20,722 nucleotides of DNA, taken from assembly GCA_020430865.1 (NCBI GenBank), contig JAGQIY010000961.1, positions 1 through 20,722 on the forward strand. Reading direction: 5' to 3'. This stretch comes from Myxococcales bacterium (GTDB lineage Bacteria > Myxococcota > Polyangia > Polyangiales > Polyangiaceae). Shown here piece by piece: positions 14,174-20,722 of this stretch (position 1 is its first letter; every line of letters starts with the position of its first letter). The notes below the pieces were generated by a model. It was not told the DNA's origin and did not search any database. It was given only the letters and a program-made list of their open reading frames with translations. The position numbers and the translations under genes were made by a program.

Positions 14174-15600
14174 ACAAGAAGACGCAGACTACTCGTCGAA
14201 ACTTCCTGCGTGGCGTCGGCGGCGTGGCGCTGGGCATTCCGCTGCTCGGCTCGCTTGCGGGCCGCGTGCTGGCTGCCCCCACGCAGCCCATCAAGCGACT
14301 GATCATCCTGTTCACGCCCAATGGCGTGAACATGGATCGCTTCTTCCCCAACGTGGCCAGCGGGCAGATCACCGCCGCTTCCCTCCAAGGTCGCGCCCTC
14401 GAGCCGATGAGCGGCTTCGCGGATCGCTTGCTGGTTCCGCGAGGTATCCACATGGCGCCCCGAGGTTTCAACTGGGATGAGCTCCCGGGCGACGACCACA
14501 TGAAGGGCATGGCCTGCAAGCTCACCGCTCAGCCCACCACGGATCCCGACATCTTCGCCGCTGGAGAGTCAGTGGACTTCGCCGCCGCGCGCAGCCTGAA
14601 CATCGGCGGCAAGGCTCCGCTGGTCATCCAGGTGGGTCGCAACGGTAACCAGGTGCTCAACTACTGCTCCTACTCGGGCCCCCAGACGCCCTACGCCGGG
14701 GAGAACAACCCCTACAACGTCTACCGCGCCTTCACGGGCTTGATCGCCGGCTCCGAAGGCGATGACCGCGTGATGAAGCGGGGTCAGAGCCTGGTGGATC
14801 TCGTGCGCGACGACCTCAACGACCTCAAGCGCACACCGATGAGCAGCAGCGACACCAAGCTACTCGATGACTGGCTGGCGCTGGTGCGGGACGTGGAGAC
14901 CGGCATGGGCTCCGCATGTTCGCCGGACACGGTCGCCGCGCTCGACCTGAACGGCGTCGATCGCTACGACATGATGGACTCGAACACCGTGGGCAGCGAC
15001 GGCGAGTTCAACGAGGTCGCGCGGCTGATGATGAAGCTCACCGCGCTGACGATGGCCTGTGACGTCAACCGAGTGGCCACCATCAAGTTCTCGAGCGGCG
15101 CTTCGGGGCCGACCTTCCGCTGGGACGGCATGAACCACGAGTTCAACCATCACCAGCTCTCGCACCGCAACGGCCGCGATGACGCCGAGGGCGGGGACAT
15201 CCCCGGCATCGAGAACTTCATCACCGAGGTCGACACCTACTACGCGAGCCGCATGAACGACCTGCTCTCCTACCTGGACATGTTCACTGGCGACGGGGGC
15301 ACGATGCTGGACGACAGCGTGGTCATGTGGATCAGCGAGCTATCCGACGGCAAGGCGCATGACTTCCGCAACCTGCCAGTGGTGATCGCCGGCTCCGGCG
15401 GCGGCTACTTGAAGCAGGGCCAGGTGATCGATTGCTCCCGAGACGGCAACCTGATGAGCGACACGGGTGCGGCTCACAATCGCTTGCTGACCAGCCTGCT
15501 CAACGCGGTGGGCGCCACCGATGACAGCGGCAAGCCTTACTCCTCCTTCGGAGATCTGAGCTACGGCGAGCAGGGCGAGTTCGATCAGCTGAAGGCCTGA
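14170..15600 (+). CDS. Tat-exported DUF1552 family protein
   Basis: The 476-residue product starts at an ATG overlapping the previous stop (ATGA, 14170-14173) with a good GGAGG four bases upstream. A twin-arginine signal is clear: RRNFLRG at 9-15, a hydrophobic stretch, and likely cleavage near VLAA (33-36). Folded export therefore seems likely. The mature part matches DUF1552, for example 'LIILFTPNGVNMDRFFP', 'FRWDGMNHEFNHHQLSH' and 'VVMWISELSDGKAHDFRNLP', and is reminiscent of DUF1501 proteins of the alkaline-phosphatase superfamily, although no reaction is established to my knowledge. Histidine/aspartate-rich segments could bind metal. Being coupled to the CxxCH-bearing DUF1592 lipoprotein, the two probably act together outside the inner membrane. 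The stop codon lies in a strong hairpin. Confidence 0.93.
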   Translation: MNKKTQTTRRNFLRGVGGVALGIPLLGSLAGRVLAAPTQPIKRLIILFTPNGVNMDRFFPNVASGQITAASLQGRALEPMSGFADRLLVPRGIHMAPRGFNWDELPGDDHMKGMACKLTAQPTTDPDIFAAGESVDFAAARSLNIGGKAPLVIQVGRNGNQVLNYCSYSGPQTPYAGENNPYNVYRAFTGLIAGSEGDDRVMKRGQSLVDLVRDDLNDLKRTPMSSSDTKLLDDWLALVRDVETGMGSACSPDTVAALDLNGVDRYDMMDSNTVGSDGEFNEVARLMMKLTALTMACDVNRVATIKFSSGASGPTFRWDGMNHEFNHHQLSHRNGRDDAEGGDIPGIENFITEVDTYYASRMNDLLSYLDMFTGDGGTMLDDSVVMWISELSDGKAHDFRNLPVVIAGSGGGYLKQGQVIDCSRDGNLMSDTGAAHNRLLTSLLNAVGATDDSGKPYSSFGDLSYGEQGEFDQLKA

Positions 15601-15612
15601 GTTCGTCAGGCC
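15594..15612. terminator. Hairpin across the DUF1552 stop codon, bidirectional terminator candidate
   Basis: GGCCTGA-GTTCG-TCAGGCC forms a perfect seven-base-pair stem with a five-base loop, and the TGA stop of the DUF1552 gene is in the left arm. It sits 16 bases before the convergent kinase stop. No U-run follows on either strand, so it would be a non-canonical terminator. Confidence 0.5.
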
Positions 15613-15627
15613 AGCGAGCCAGCCCGG

Positions 15628-17202
15628 TCAACGAGGAAAGACCGGTACGTTCTGCAGTCGAGCGTTCTGAGGCAACGGCATCAGCCACCCCGACCGAGGA
15701 CACGTGACGGTGCTCAGCCCCAGATCCGCGCGCGCGGCGAGGGTCTCGCTGCCGCCCGCTCGCTCGAACTGAACCATCAGCCCAGCGCCGTCGCTGAGCA
15801 GATCCCCGACTCGCGCCTTCACCGTTGGATTCCAGCGGTTGCCTCGCGCACAGCGCCGCTCACCGCTACGCAGGTTGGTGAGGCAGAGGGCTTCGTCGCT
15901 CCTCAGGTTGCGCCTCGAGCCGTCGTCAGCGAGCTCGACTGGGCCCAGCCAGATCGTCACCTCGCGGTTCGCCGGGAGCGCACTCCCCGCCACGCAGGTG
16001 GACGCTGGCGGTGCGCTCGCGCGCTCGCGCTCGCCAAGGGCGAAGAACGCCGCTCCGGAGAGGCCCGCGACCACGACCACCGCGAACAGGATGGCCGCGA
16101 GCAGTCCCAGCGCCACGCCAATCGCGAAGCGATTCGCGCGCGGGGGCGCAGACTCCCCGCCTGGCGGAATAGCATTTCCGTGAGGCAATTGCCCAGGAGA
16201 GTATGCAGTGGGCACGGATGAAGGCGTGGGCCCGCTTCCGCGAGGGGGGTTCACCTGCCCCTGCGTCGGCGCGGGTGTGTACCCCTGAGCCGCGAGTTGA
16301 GTAGCTGCCAGCTCGTCCTCCGAGGCCGGCAGCTGGGAGGAACGCAGGGCAGCGACCAGCGCCGCGCCATCGGGAAGCCGTCGCTCGGGTTCCAGCGCCA
16401 GGCAGTGACGAAGCCAGCGGAGATCGGGTCGTGAGTCGAGCTCTGCGAGCCAGCGCCCCGGCTGGCTCTTCATGCTGCGGTATGCAATGGCATAGTCCGC
16501 GAGGTTGCGCGCGTTCTGCACTCCGCTGGGATGCCCCGAGAGGAACAGCCGCCAGGCCATCACACCGAAGGCGAACACGTCCACCGCTGGAGCGTTCATC
16601 GATCCGCCCCAGGAAGCGTCCAGGGTCTCCGGCGCCATGTAAGACGGTGTCCCGACGATGTGCCCCGCGCGAGTGAGCTTGCGCCCGCTGGTCGGCGCCA
16701 GGGCGATACCGAAATCGATCAGCTTGACGTGCTGCGGCGACTCCGGCTCCGTGAGAAAGCGCGCGTCAACCAGTACGTTGTCCAGCTTGAGGTCGCGGTG
16801 GACGATCTGCCGCGCATGGATGAAAGCCAGCGCTTCGGCCAGGTGCTCGAGCAAGAGCCGTCGCCTCCGGGCGTCGAAGCGTGGATCCGCGAGCAAGCCC
16901 CCGACCGCCTGACCTTCGACGTAGGTCACGACGAGCCCGAGCACGCTCTCCTTCACGTCTTCGAACAGGCCGTGGCAAGCAACGATGGACGGATGCTCGA
17001 GCTGCGCGAGCTGATGAGCTTCGCGACGTACCCGTTCGATGCCATCGGGGCTGGCCTGAACCAGATCCACGAGCTTCACTGCGCGCGGTGCGCTCGGGTC
17101 GAGGGGGTCGCGAACGCGCCACACCGAGCCCTGACCGCCCGCCGCCAGCGGGGCCACCAGCTCGTAGCGATCGAGGCGCATTCCTGGCTGTAAGTGGTCC
17201 AT
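15628..17202 (-). CDS. Membrane Ser/Thr protein kinase (Hanks type)
   Basis: From the ATG at 17202 the protein has 524 residues. The kinase domain (about 13-285) has a glycine loop AAGGQGSVW (first Gly replaced by Ala20), the ATP lysine K43 in AVKLVDL, helix-C E61, the catalytic loop HRDLKLDN (135-142), DFG (163-165) and GTPSYMAPE (184-192), so it should be active and of the RD class. A Pro/Gly/Gln-rich linker (about 300-355) leads to one transmembrane helix (about 359-389). The external C-terminal domain of about 135 residues has exactly four cysteines (403, 440, 451, 501), suggesting two disulphides, but I recognise no sensor family. The frame is open to 17460, but that part has no kinase similarity. 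It is divergent from a zinc-ribbon membrane protein, a possible substrate. Confidence 0.95.
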   Translation of the reverse strand: MDHLQPGMRLDRYELVAPLAAGGQGSVWRVRDPLDPSAPRAVKLVDLVQASPDGIERVRREAHQLAQLEHPSIVACHGLFEDVKESVLGLVVTYVEGQAVGGLLADPRFDARRRRLLLEHLAEALAFIHARQIVHRDLKLDNVLVDARFLTEPESPQHVKLIDFGIALAPTSGRKLTRAGHIVGTPSYMAPETLDASWGGSMNAPAVDVFAFGVMAWRLFLSGHPSGVQNARNLADYAIAYRSMKSQPGRWLAELDSRPDLRWLRHCLALEPERRLPDGAALVAALRSSQLPASEDELAATQLAAQGYTPAPTQGQVNPPRGSGPTPSSVPTAYSPGQLPHGNAIPPGGESAPPRANRFAIGVALGLLAAILFAVVVVAGLSGAAFFALGERERASAPPASTCVAGSALPANREVTIWLGPVELADDGSRRNLRSDEALCLTNLRSGERRCARGNRWNPTVKARVGDLLSDGAGLMVQFERAGGSETLAARADLGLSTVTCPRSGWLMPLPQNARLQNVPVFPR

Positions 17203-17298
17203 TCGAGGGGCAGACGCGACGTTTGCAGGGCAGAGCGCGGCCTTGCTGCGGGAGTCTACGCTGCAATCCAGCGCATCGGGGTGTAGGATTCTCCGGAA
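17203..17298. promoter_or_regulatory. Divergent promoter region of kinase and zinc-ribbon gene
   Basis: Ninety-six bases separate the two divergent starts, so both promoters must be here or the genes share a regulator. CTGCAA (17261-17266) and TAGGAT (17284-17289) are 17 bases apart and could serve the plus-strand gene, but would leave a very short leader. Nothing stronger is visible. Confidence 0.3.
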
Positions 17299-18024
17299 GT
17301 GGAGCCGGGTACCGCAGCGCTGGTCGTCACCTGTCCCGCATGCGGTAGGCATGTGGCCATTCCGCGTGGCCACACGGTGGCTCCGCCGTGCGACGGCTGC
17401 GGTTCCGACCTGAGCCAGGCGCTCGGCGGCGTGGACGAACGCACGGACCTCGACAGCCACACGCCCTTCGGTACGGCGGTGATGCGGCGCCCGGACGTCG
17501 CCGGAGGCGTGCCCTCCGAGGCAGACACCACGCGCATGGACCCCATCACACAGGAGCTCGAGCAGACCGCAGCGAGCCCCAGGTACGAGCCGGTCTTGCC
17601 CCAGCGGAAGGTCGCCTCTCAGCTAGCCCTGGCCGCCACCGAGCTCGAAGGGCCGAGCCCCGTCGGGCTCGAGAGCACGCTACAGAGCCGCACGGACTCC
17701 CACGCCGCCGCGGAGCAGCTGCGCGCCCGCATGCCGAACGTGAATGTCGTTGCCGCGGGGAATGAGCCCGCGCCCCGAGGGGTGCGCTGGGTGGACCCCG
17801 ACGAGCCCGCGAAGACCATCGATCAGACGGAACTCGCGCGCTCCCCGGCAGAGAACCCAGCGGCTTGGCAGCCTGCGCCTCACGAGTTCCAGCCACCGAT
17901 GCCGCCTCTGGGCAGCCCGACCGGAAAGACCGGGCTGCACTGGGCGATCTGGGTCGCGCTCCTGGTCATCGTGCTCGGCATGCTGGCGGCGGTGATCGTG
18001 ACGGTGCTGTATGGCGTGGTCTAG
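17299..18024 (+). CDS. Zinc-ribbon protein with C-terminal membrane anchor
   Basis: The 241-residue product (GTG start, weak CCGGAA upstream) opens with a zinc-ribbon-like motif: CPAC at 12-15 and CDGC at 31-34. A long, low-complexity, probably unstructured middle (about 45-205) is rich in Pro, Ala and Thr-containing acidic peptides such as DERTDLD, ADTTRMD and AKTIDQTELA. One transmembrane helix lies at 213-239, almost at the C terminus. With no N-terminal signal it is probably tail-anchored with the zinc ribbon in the cytoplasm. I recognise no named family. It is divergent from the Ser/Thr kinase, and its Thr-rich acidic peptides could be kinase sites (inference). Its 3' end overlaps the next gene by 14 bases, so the two are likely one operon. 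Confidence 0.8.
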   Translation: MEPGTAALVVTCPACGRHVAIPRGHTVAPPCDGCGSDLSQALGGVDERTDLDSHTPFGTAVMRRPDVAGGVPSEADTTRMDPITQELEQTAASPRYEPVLPQRKVASQLALAATELEGPSPVGLESTLQSRTDSHAAAEQLRARMPNVNVVAAGNEPAPRGVRWVDPDEPAKTIDQTELARSPAENPAAWQPAPHEFQPPMPPLGSPTGKTGLHWAIWVALLVIVLGMLAAVIVTVLYGVV

Positions 18025-19225
18025 GCCCGCGCTGGGCGCCCTGGTCGCGCTGGGACTCGTGGCGTGCGGTTCGGACACGCAGCGCGAGTCCGGAAGCGGT
18101 GGCTCTGCGAGCGCCGGATCCGCGGGGCAATCAAGCGGCGGGAGCGGTGGCGACGCAGGCGAACACAGCGGCGGCAGCGCCGGTAGCTCCAGCGGCGGGA
18201 ACGCGGGCACGTCGGGTGGAGGCAGCGGCTCGACGCTGCTGCCTGGCTGTTTCAAGGCTCCCTCACCCGATCCCGTGATCAAGTATGGCGACTTCCTGAC
18301 CGACGCGACCTGGAACGATCCCCATGTGCTGAAGCAATCGGACGGGAGCTACGTGATGTACGCTTCGGCATCCAGCGGCTTCGCGGACCCGATCATCGTC
18401 AGCATCTATCGCCTCACCTCGGCTGACGCGCGCAGCTGGAGCCTCGACCCCCAGACGCCGGTCTTCGAACCCGCCGGGGCGATGGAGAGTGTGGAGACGC
18501 CCAGCGTGGTGTGGTTCAAGGGCAAGTACCATCTGTTCATCACCACCTATCCGGATCAAGGCGACGCTTTTGGCTATCACCTGGCCCACGCCGTGAGCGA
18601 CGATGGCATTGCCTTCAGCCTGGAGAACGAGCGGTTCGTGGTCCCCACGGGCAACGCGAACGACTTCGACGGGTTGATCGTCGGCGAACCCGCGGCCGTC
18701 GTGGTTGGCGACGAGCTGTACGTCTACTTCACCGCGGTGGGCGTGGACGCCGGCACGATGCAGTCGCGCCAGGTGATTGGCCTCGTCACCTCGATGGATG
18801 GCAGCACGTTCTCTGCACCTGCTCTGGCCCTGACCCCCGACCCGATCTTGTATCCGCGGGGTGATGGCTACATCGGCTTCTCGACGCCGTTCGCCGCGCT
18901 GATCGACGGCCACGTACAGCTGTTCAGCGACGTGGCCAACGACAAGCACGATGACTACTACGACGCCGACTGGCTCCAGGTGGCTCTGCAGCTATCGGTG
19001 TCCGTCGACGGGCGATCGAACTTCACGCAGTACCCGGATCCGATCTTCGAGCGCGGGGACTTCAGCTGGACGAAGCGCGAGATCCGATCCGTCGCGGTAC
19101 TCGAGGACACCGACCGCGTCCGCATGTGGTTCTCTGGCGACGAGATCGTGACCCGGGACGGCGCCGGCAACCTGAGCTTCCAGCCCGAAGTCTGGGGGAT
19201 CGGGTATGCAGAGTGTTTGCGCTAG
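18011..19225 (+). CDS. Lipoprotein with GH43-like five-bladed beta-propeller
   Basis: The 404-residue product has a signal peptide with lipobox LVAC (16-19) and a long Gly/Ser-rich linker (about 20-75). A propeller of the glycoside hydrolase 43/32/117 type follows. Blade starts carry acidic residues: NDPHV (D103), ETPSVVWFKGKYHLF (E162), GEPAAVVVGDELYVYF (E226) and STPFAAL. D103, E162 and E226 are where GH43-like enzymes keep their acid/base residues, so a secreted glycosidase or glycan-binding role is possible; the substrate is unknown. The start overlaps the zinc-ribbon gene by 14 bases. The last codons (ECLR and the TAG stop) are formed by the first unit of a 32-bp palindromic tandem repeat; the partial last repeat would give the same ECLR followed by TGA. 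Confidence 0.88.
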   Translation: MAWSRPALGALVALGLVACGSDTQRESGSGGSASAGSAGQSSGGSGGDAGEHSGGSAGSSSGGNAGTSGGGSGSTLLPGCFKAPSPDPVIKYGDFLTDATWNDPHVLKQSDGSYVMYASASSGFADPIIVSIYRLTSADARSWSLDPQTPVFEPAGAMESVETPSVVWFKGKYHLFITTYPDQGDAFGYHLAHAVSDDGIAFSLENERFVVPTGNANDFDGLIVGEPAAVVVGDELYVYFTAVGVDAGTMQSRQVIGLVTSMDGSTFSAPALALTPDPILYPRGDGYIGFSTPFAALIDGHVQLFSDVANDKHDDYYDADWLQVALQLSVSVDGRSNFTQYPDPIFERGDFSWTKREIRSVAVLEDTDRVRMWFSGDEIVTRDGAGNLSFQPEVWGIGYAECLR

Positions 19226-19319
19226 CGCAAACGCCAAGCAACCAGTGTTTGCGCTAGCGCAAACGCCAAGCAACCAGTGTTTGCGCTAGCGCAAACGCCA
19301 AGCAACCAGTGTTTGCGCT
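19212..19319. repeat. 32-bp tandem repeat array built on an 18-bp palindrome
   Basis: Three identical 32-base units (19212-19243, 19244-19275, 19276-19307) are followed by the first 12 bases of a fourth (19308-19319). Each full unit contains the perfect palindrome GTTTGCGCTAGCGCAAAC (19215-19232, 19247-19264, 19279-19296) and a 14-base spacer beginning GCCAAGCAACC after one G. There are no differences between copies, which suggests recent expansion. The 32-base period is about three helical turns, so the palindromes would face the same side of the helix. The array overlaps the end of the propeller lipoprotein gene and stops 27 bases before the thioredoxin-like gene. No T-run follows the hairpins. 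Confidence 0.97.
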
Positions 19320-19346
19320 GATGCTCGACCGTGGAAGACTCCGTGC

Positions 19347-19838
19347 ATGCGCCACGCCTGGTTGAGCCTGCTGCTGATTGCCGCGCTGTCCGCCTGTAAG
19401 CACGACTCCGGTGGAGCCTCCGCGAGCGCGGGAGCGGCCGCGACCGCAGGCTCGTTCACGGCGGTGACCCTCACCCCCAAGGACGGCGACCTGTCCGCGC
19501 TGCTCAGCGCCGAGGCAGGCAAGGCCAGGGCCAAGGGCCAGAAGGCGTACGTCGAGGTGCACGCGACCTGGTGCATGCCCTGCAAGGAGCTCGAGGCGAG
19601 CCTCGGCGATCCGCTGATGCAAGACGCTTTCAAGGACACCTATCAAATCCGCCTGGATAGTGACGCCTGGGGCAATGAGCTGATGAAGGCCGGAATCAAC
19701 GCGAACGGAATCCCAGCGTTCTTCGAGTTGGACCCCCAGGGCAAGCCCACGGGACGCACCATCAACGGCGGCGCGTGGGGCGAGAACATCCCCAAGAACA
19801 TGGCGCCCCCGCTCAAGCAGTTCTTCCATCCGGTCTAA
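19347..19838 (+). CDS. Thioredoxin-fold lipoprotein
   Basis: The 163-residue product starts at an ATG with GGAAG nine bases upstream. A short signal peptide ends in lipobox LSAC (14-17), followed by an Ala/Gly/Ser linker. The mature domain is thioredoxin-like: the active site WCMPCK at 75-80 and the conserved cis-proline in NGIPAFF (P123). It should act as a lipid-anchored thiol-disulphide reductase or isomerase in the periplasm, perhaps for the cysteine-containing envelope proteins of this region (inference). It resembles the thioredoxin-like C-terminal domain of DsbD but lacks the membrane part. The leader contains the end of the palindromic repeat array, which could affect its expression. 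It converges closely on the HIT gene, with nine bases between the stop codons. Confidence 0.92.
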   Translation: MRHAWLSLLLIAALSACKHDSGGASASAGAAATAGSFTAVTLTPKDGDLSALLSAEAGKARAKGQKAYVEVHATWCMPCKELEASLGDPLMQDAFKDTYQIRLDSDAWGNELMKAGINANGIPAFFELDPQGKPTGRTINGGAWGENIPKNMAPPLKQFFHPV

Positions 19839-19847
19839 GGCGTGGCG

Positions 19848-20342
19848 TCAGGCGACGTCTGCCAGCGCCGCGCTCAACCTCACCCGCAGCGCCTCCAGCT
19901 CCGCTGGTTCCCCGCGGACCACTCCATTGGACCACGTGAGCACCTGCGCTGGCCGAGCGTCGGGGTCCATCACCGGGATCACGTGAACGTGGAGATGGGC
20001 GCAGGACATGGGCACGTCGGCGCGAGGCGTACCGAGGGACGCGACGTAGCACCGCGCCGGCTCCAGACAGCGCTCGATGGCCTGGGCGATGCTCCGAGCC
20101 AGCTCGCTCATCTCGAGCCAGGCCTGCCGGGGCAGATCCGTGAAGCGCTCCACGTGCACTCGAGGCACGATCAAGACCTGACCGAAGGCCACGCCGAGTC
20201 TGGGCAACAGCGCAACCAGCCGTTCGGTCTCGAGCAACGTCAGCGCGCCGCCTGCACCGGCCACCAGCTGGCAGGCGAGGCATTTTCCTTCTGGTAATTC
20301 AATGCTGGCGACCGCCGCCTCACGGGAGATGCGCTCGGGCAT
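19848..20342 (-). CDS. HIT-family nucleotide hydrolase/transferase
   Basis: From the ATG at 20342 the protein has 164 residues. The histidine triad HLHVH is followed by VIPV (histidines at 116, 118 and 120 from this start), and the upstream 'FGQVLIVPRVHVERFTDLP' strand-turn is typical of the fold, which binds and hydrolyses nucleotide phosphoramidates or dinucleoside polyphosphates. An N-terminal CLAC pair (about residues 21-24) resembles the structural zinc site seen in some HIT proteins. A GTG at 20357 would add five residues and overlap the upstream stop by seven bases; I prefer the ATG. It probably forms an operon with the gene upstream (stop at 20351). The exact substrate cannot be told. 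Confidence 0.9.
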   Translation of the reverse strand: MPERISREAAVASIELPEGKCLACQLVAGAGGALTLLETERLVALLPRLGVAFGQVLIVPRVHVERFTDLPRQAWLEMSELARSIAQAIERCLEPARCYVASLGTPRADVPMSCAHLHVHVIPVMDPDARPAQVLTWSNGVVRGEPAELEALRVRLSAALADVA

Positions 20343-20350
20343 GTGCGAGG

Positions 20351-20716
20351 CTACCACAGGATGGGCCTGCGCCAGCCCGCAGGGCGGTGATTCTTGATGA
20401 CCGGCTGAGGTCGCACCACCGGTTCGCCGAACGCCACGTTCACGCGCACGTCCAGCGCCCCGCCACGCTCCGCCTTCGCGAGCTCCTGGGCGATCTCGTC
20501 GGCCTGATCGGGCGCGTAGTCCTTCGAGCTGAACGCCAGACAGGCGGCGTAGCGCTGATCGAAGTCGGCGCCAGGGTCGCTCGCCGCTTCGATCCGACTC
20601 CAGCGCTCGGCCAGCTCGGTGTGCCAGCTCGGAGGCGGCTGCGAGACCTGCGGCGCGATGGCTCTCATCAGCTTGCGATCGCGCTCGACGCGTTCGCGCA
20701 CCGCGGTGGTGTCCAC
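20351..20716 (-). CDS. Uncharacterised protein, possibly cut by the window edge
   Basis: At least 121 residues are coded here. A GTG at 20716 is available, but the frame is open to the end of the window, and GGAG lies too close to that GTG to be its ribosome site, so the real start may be outside. The protein is charged and helical in its first half, with no signal peptide, cysteine motif or membrane segment ('RERVERDRKLMRAI', 'QADEIAQELAKAERGG'). The end is Pro/Arg-rich and closes PILW. I recognise no family. It lies just upstream of the HIT gene on the same strand and is probably co-transcribed with it. Confidence 0.7.
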   Translation of the reverse strand: MDTTAVRERVERDRKLMRAIAPQVSQPPPSWHTELAERWSRIEAASDPGADFDQRYAACLAFSSKDYAPDQADEIAQELAKAERGGALDVRVNVAFGEPVVRPQPVIKNHRPAGWRRPILW

Positions 20717-20722
20717 CTCCCA

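Noticed and set aside
17203..17460. In-frame upstream extension of the Ser/Thr kinase
   Set aside because: The extra 86 residues overlap the divergent zinc-ribbon gene and show no similarity to kinases; the ATG at 17202 gives a normal N terminus.
19212..19319. CRISPR array
   Set aside because: The units are directly joined and identical over all 32 bases, so there are no variable spacers, and no cas gene is nearby.
19839..19860. Hairpin between the convergent thioredoxin-like and HIT genes
   Set aside because: Only a four-base-pair stem (CGTC-AGGC-GACG) can be drawn, too weak to call.

Overview
The window is GC-rich, densely coding DNA that looks like the chromosome of a myxobacterium, most likely a Polyangiales-type member of Myxococcota. 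That placement is inferred from several traits: an FHA-domain sigma-54 activator, a Hanks-type Ser/Thr kinase with a transmembrane tail, several lipoproteins with Gly/Ser-rich linkers after the lipobox cysteine, and a DUF1592/DUF1552 gene pair. I see no rRNA, tRNA, CRISPR array, transposase or phage gene.

Left part (1-6082). An FHA/AAA+ sigma-54 activator (211-1644, +) faces a large secreted lipoprotein gene (1668-3731, -). The lipoprotein carries one CxxCH haem-type motif, a probable beta-propeller and two C-terminal cystine-knot-like repeats. A full-consensus -24/-12 sigma-54 promoter lies directly before its start. Upstream on the same strand is a translationally coupled pair: a lipoprotein (4842-5960) followed by an exported, probably outer-membrane protein (3898-4842).

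Centre (6083-12427). A 1577-residue DUF4011 / SF1 helicase / Vsr-like nuclease / DUF3320 protein stands alone; it is a candidate single-gene anti-phage system. It converges on an RNA m5U methyltransferase of the TrmA/RlmC/RlmD family. A 472-bp divergent intergenic region with several perfect inverted repeats follows.

Right part (12428-20722). A DUF1587/1595/1592/1588/1585 lipoprotein with a CxxCH motif overlaps by 4 bp a Tat-exported DUF1552 protein. They converge on a membrane Ser/Thr kinase, which is divergent from a tail-anchored zinc-ribbon protein. That gene overlaps a lipoprotein with a GH43-like five-bladed-propeller signature. The propeller gene ends inside a 32-bp tandem repeat array built on an 18-bp perfect palindrome. 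After the array come a thioredoxin-like lipoprotein, a convergent HIT-family hydrolase, and an unrecognised gene running to the window edge.

Much of the gene content concerns the cell envelope: six of the predicted proteins have signal peptides or lipoboxes. At three of the four convergent junctions a perfect inverted repeat lies at or across the stop codons, suggesting shared bidirectional terminators. The least explained items are the palindromic 32-bp array, the tandem knottin-like tail, and the sigma-54 promoter that predicts an almost leaderless mRNA.
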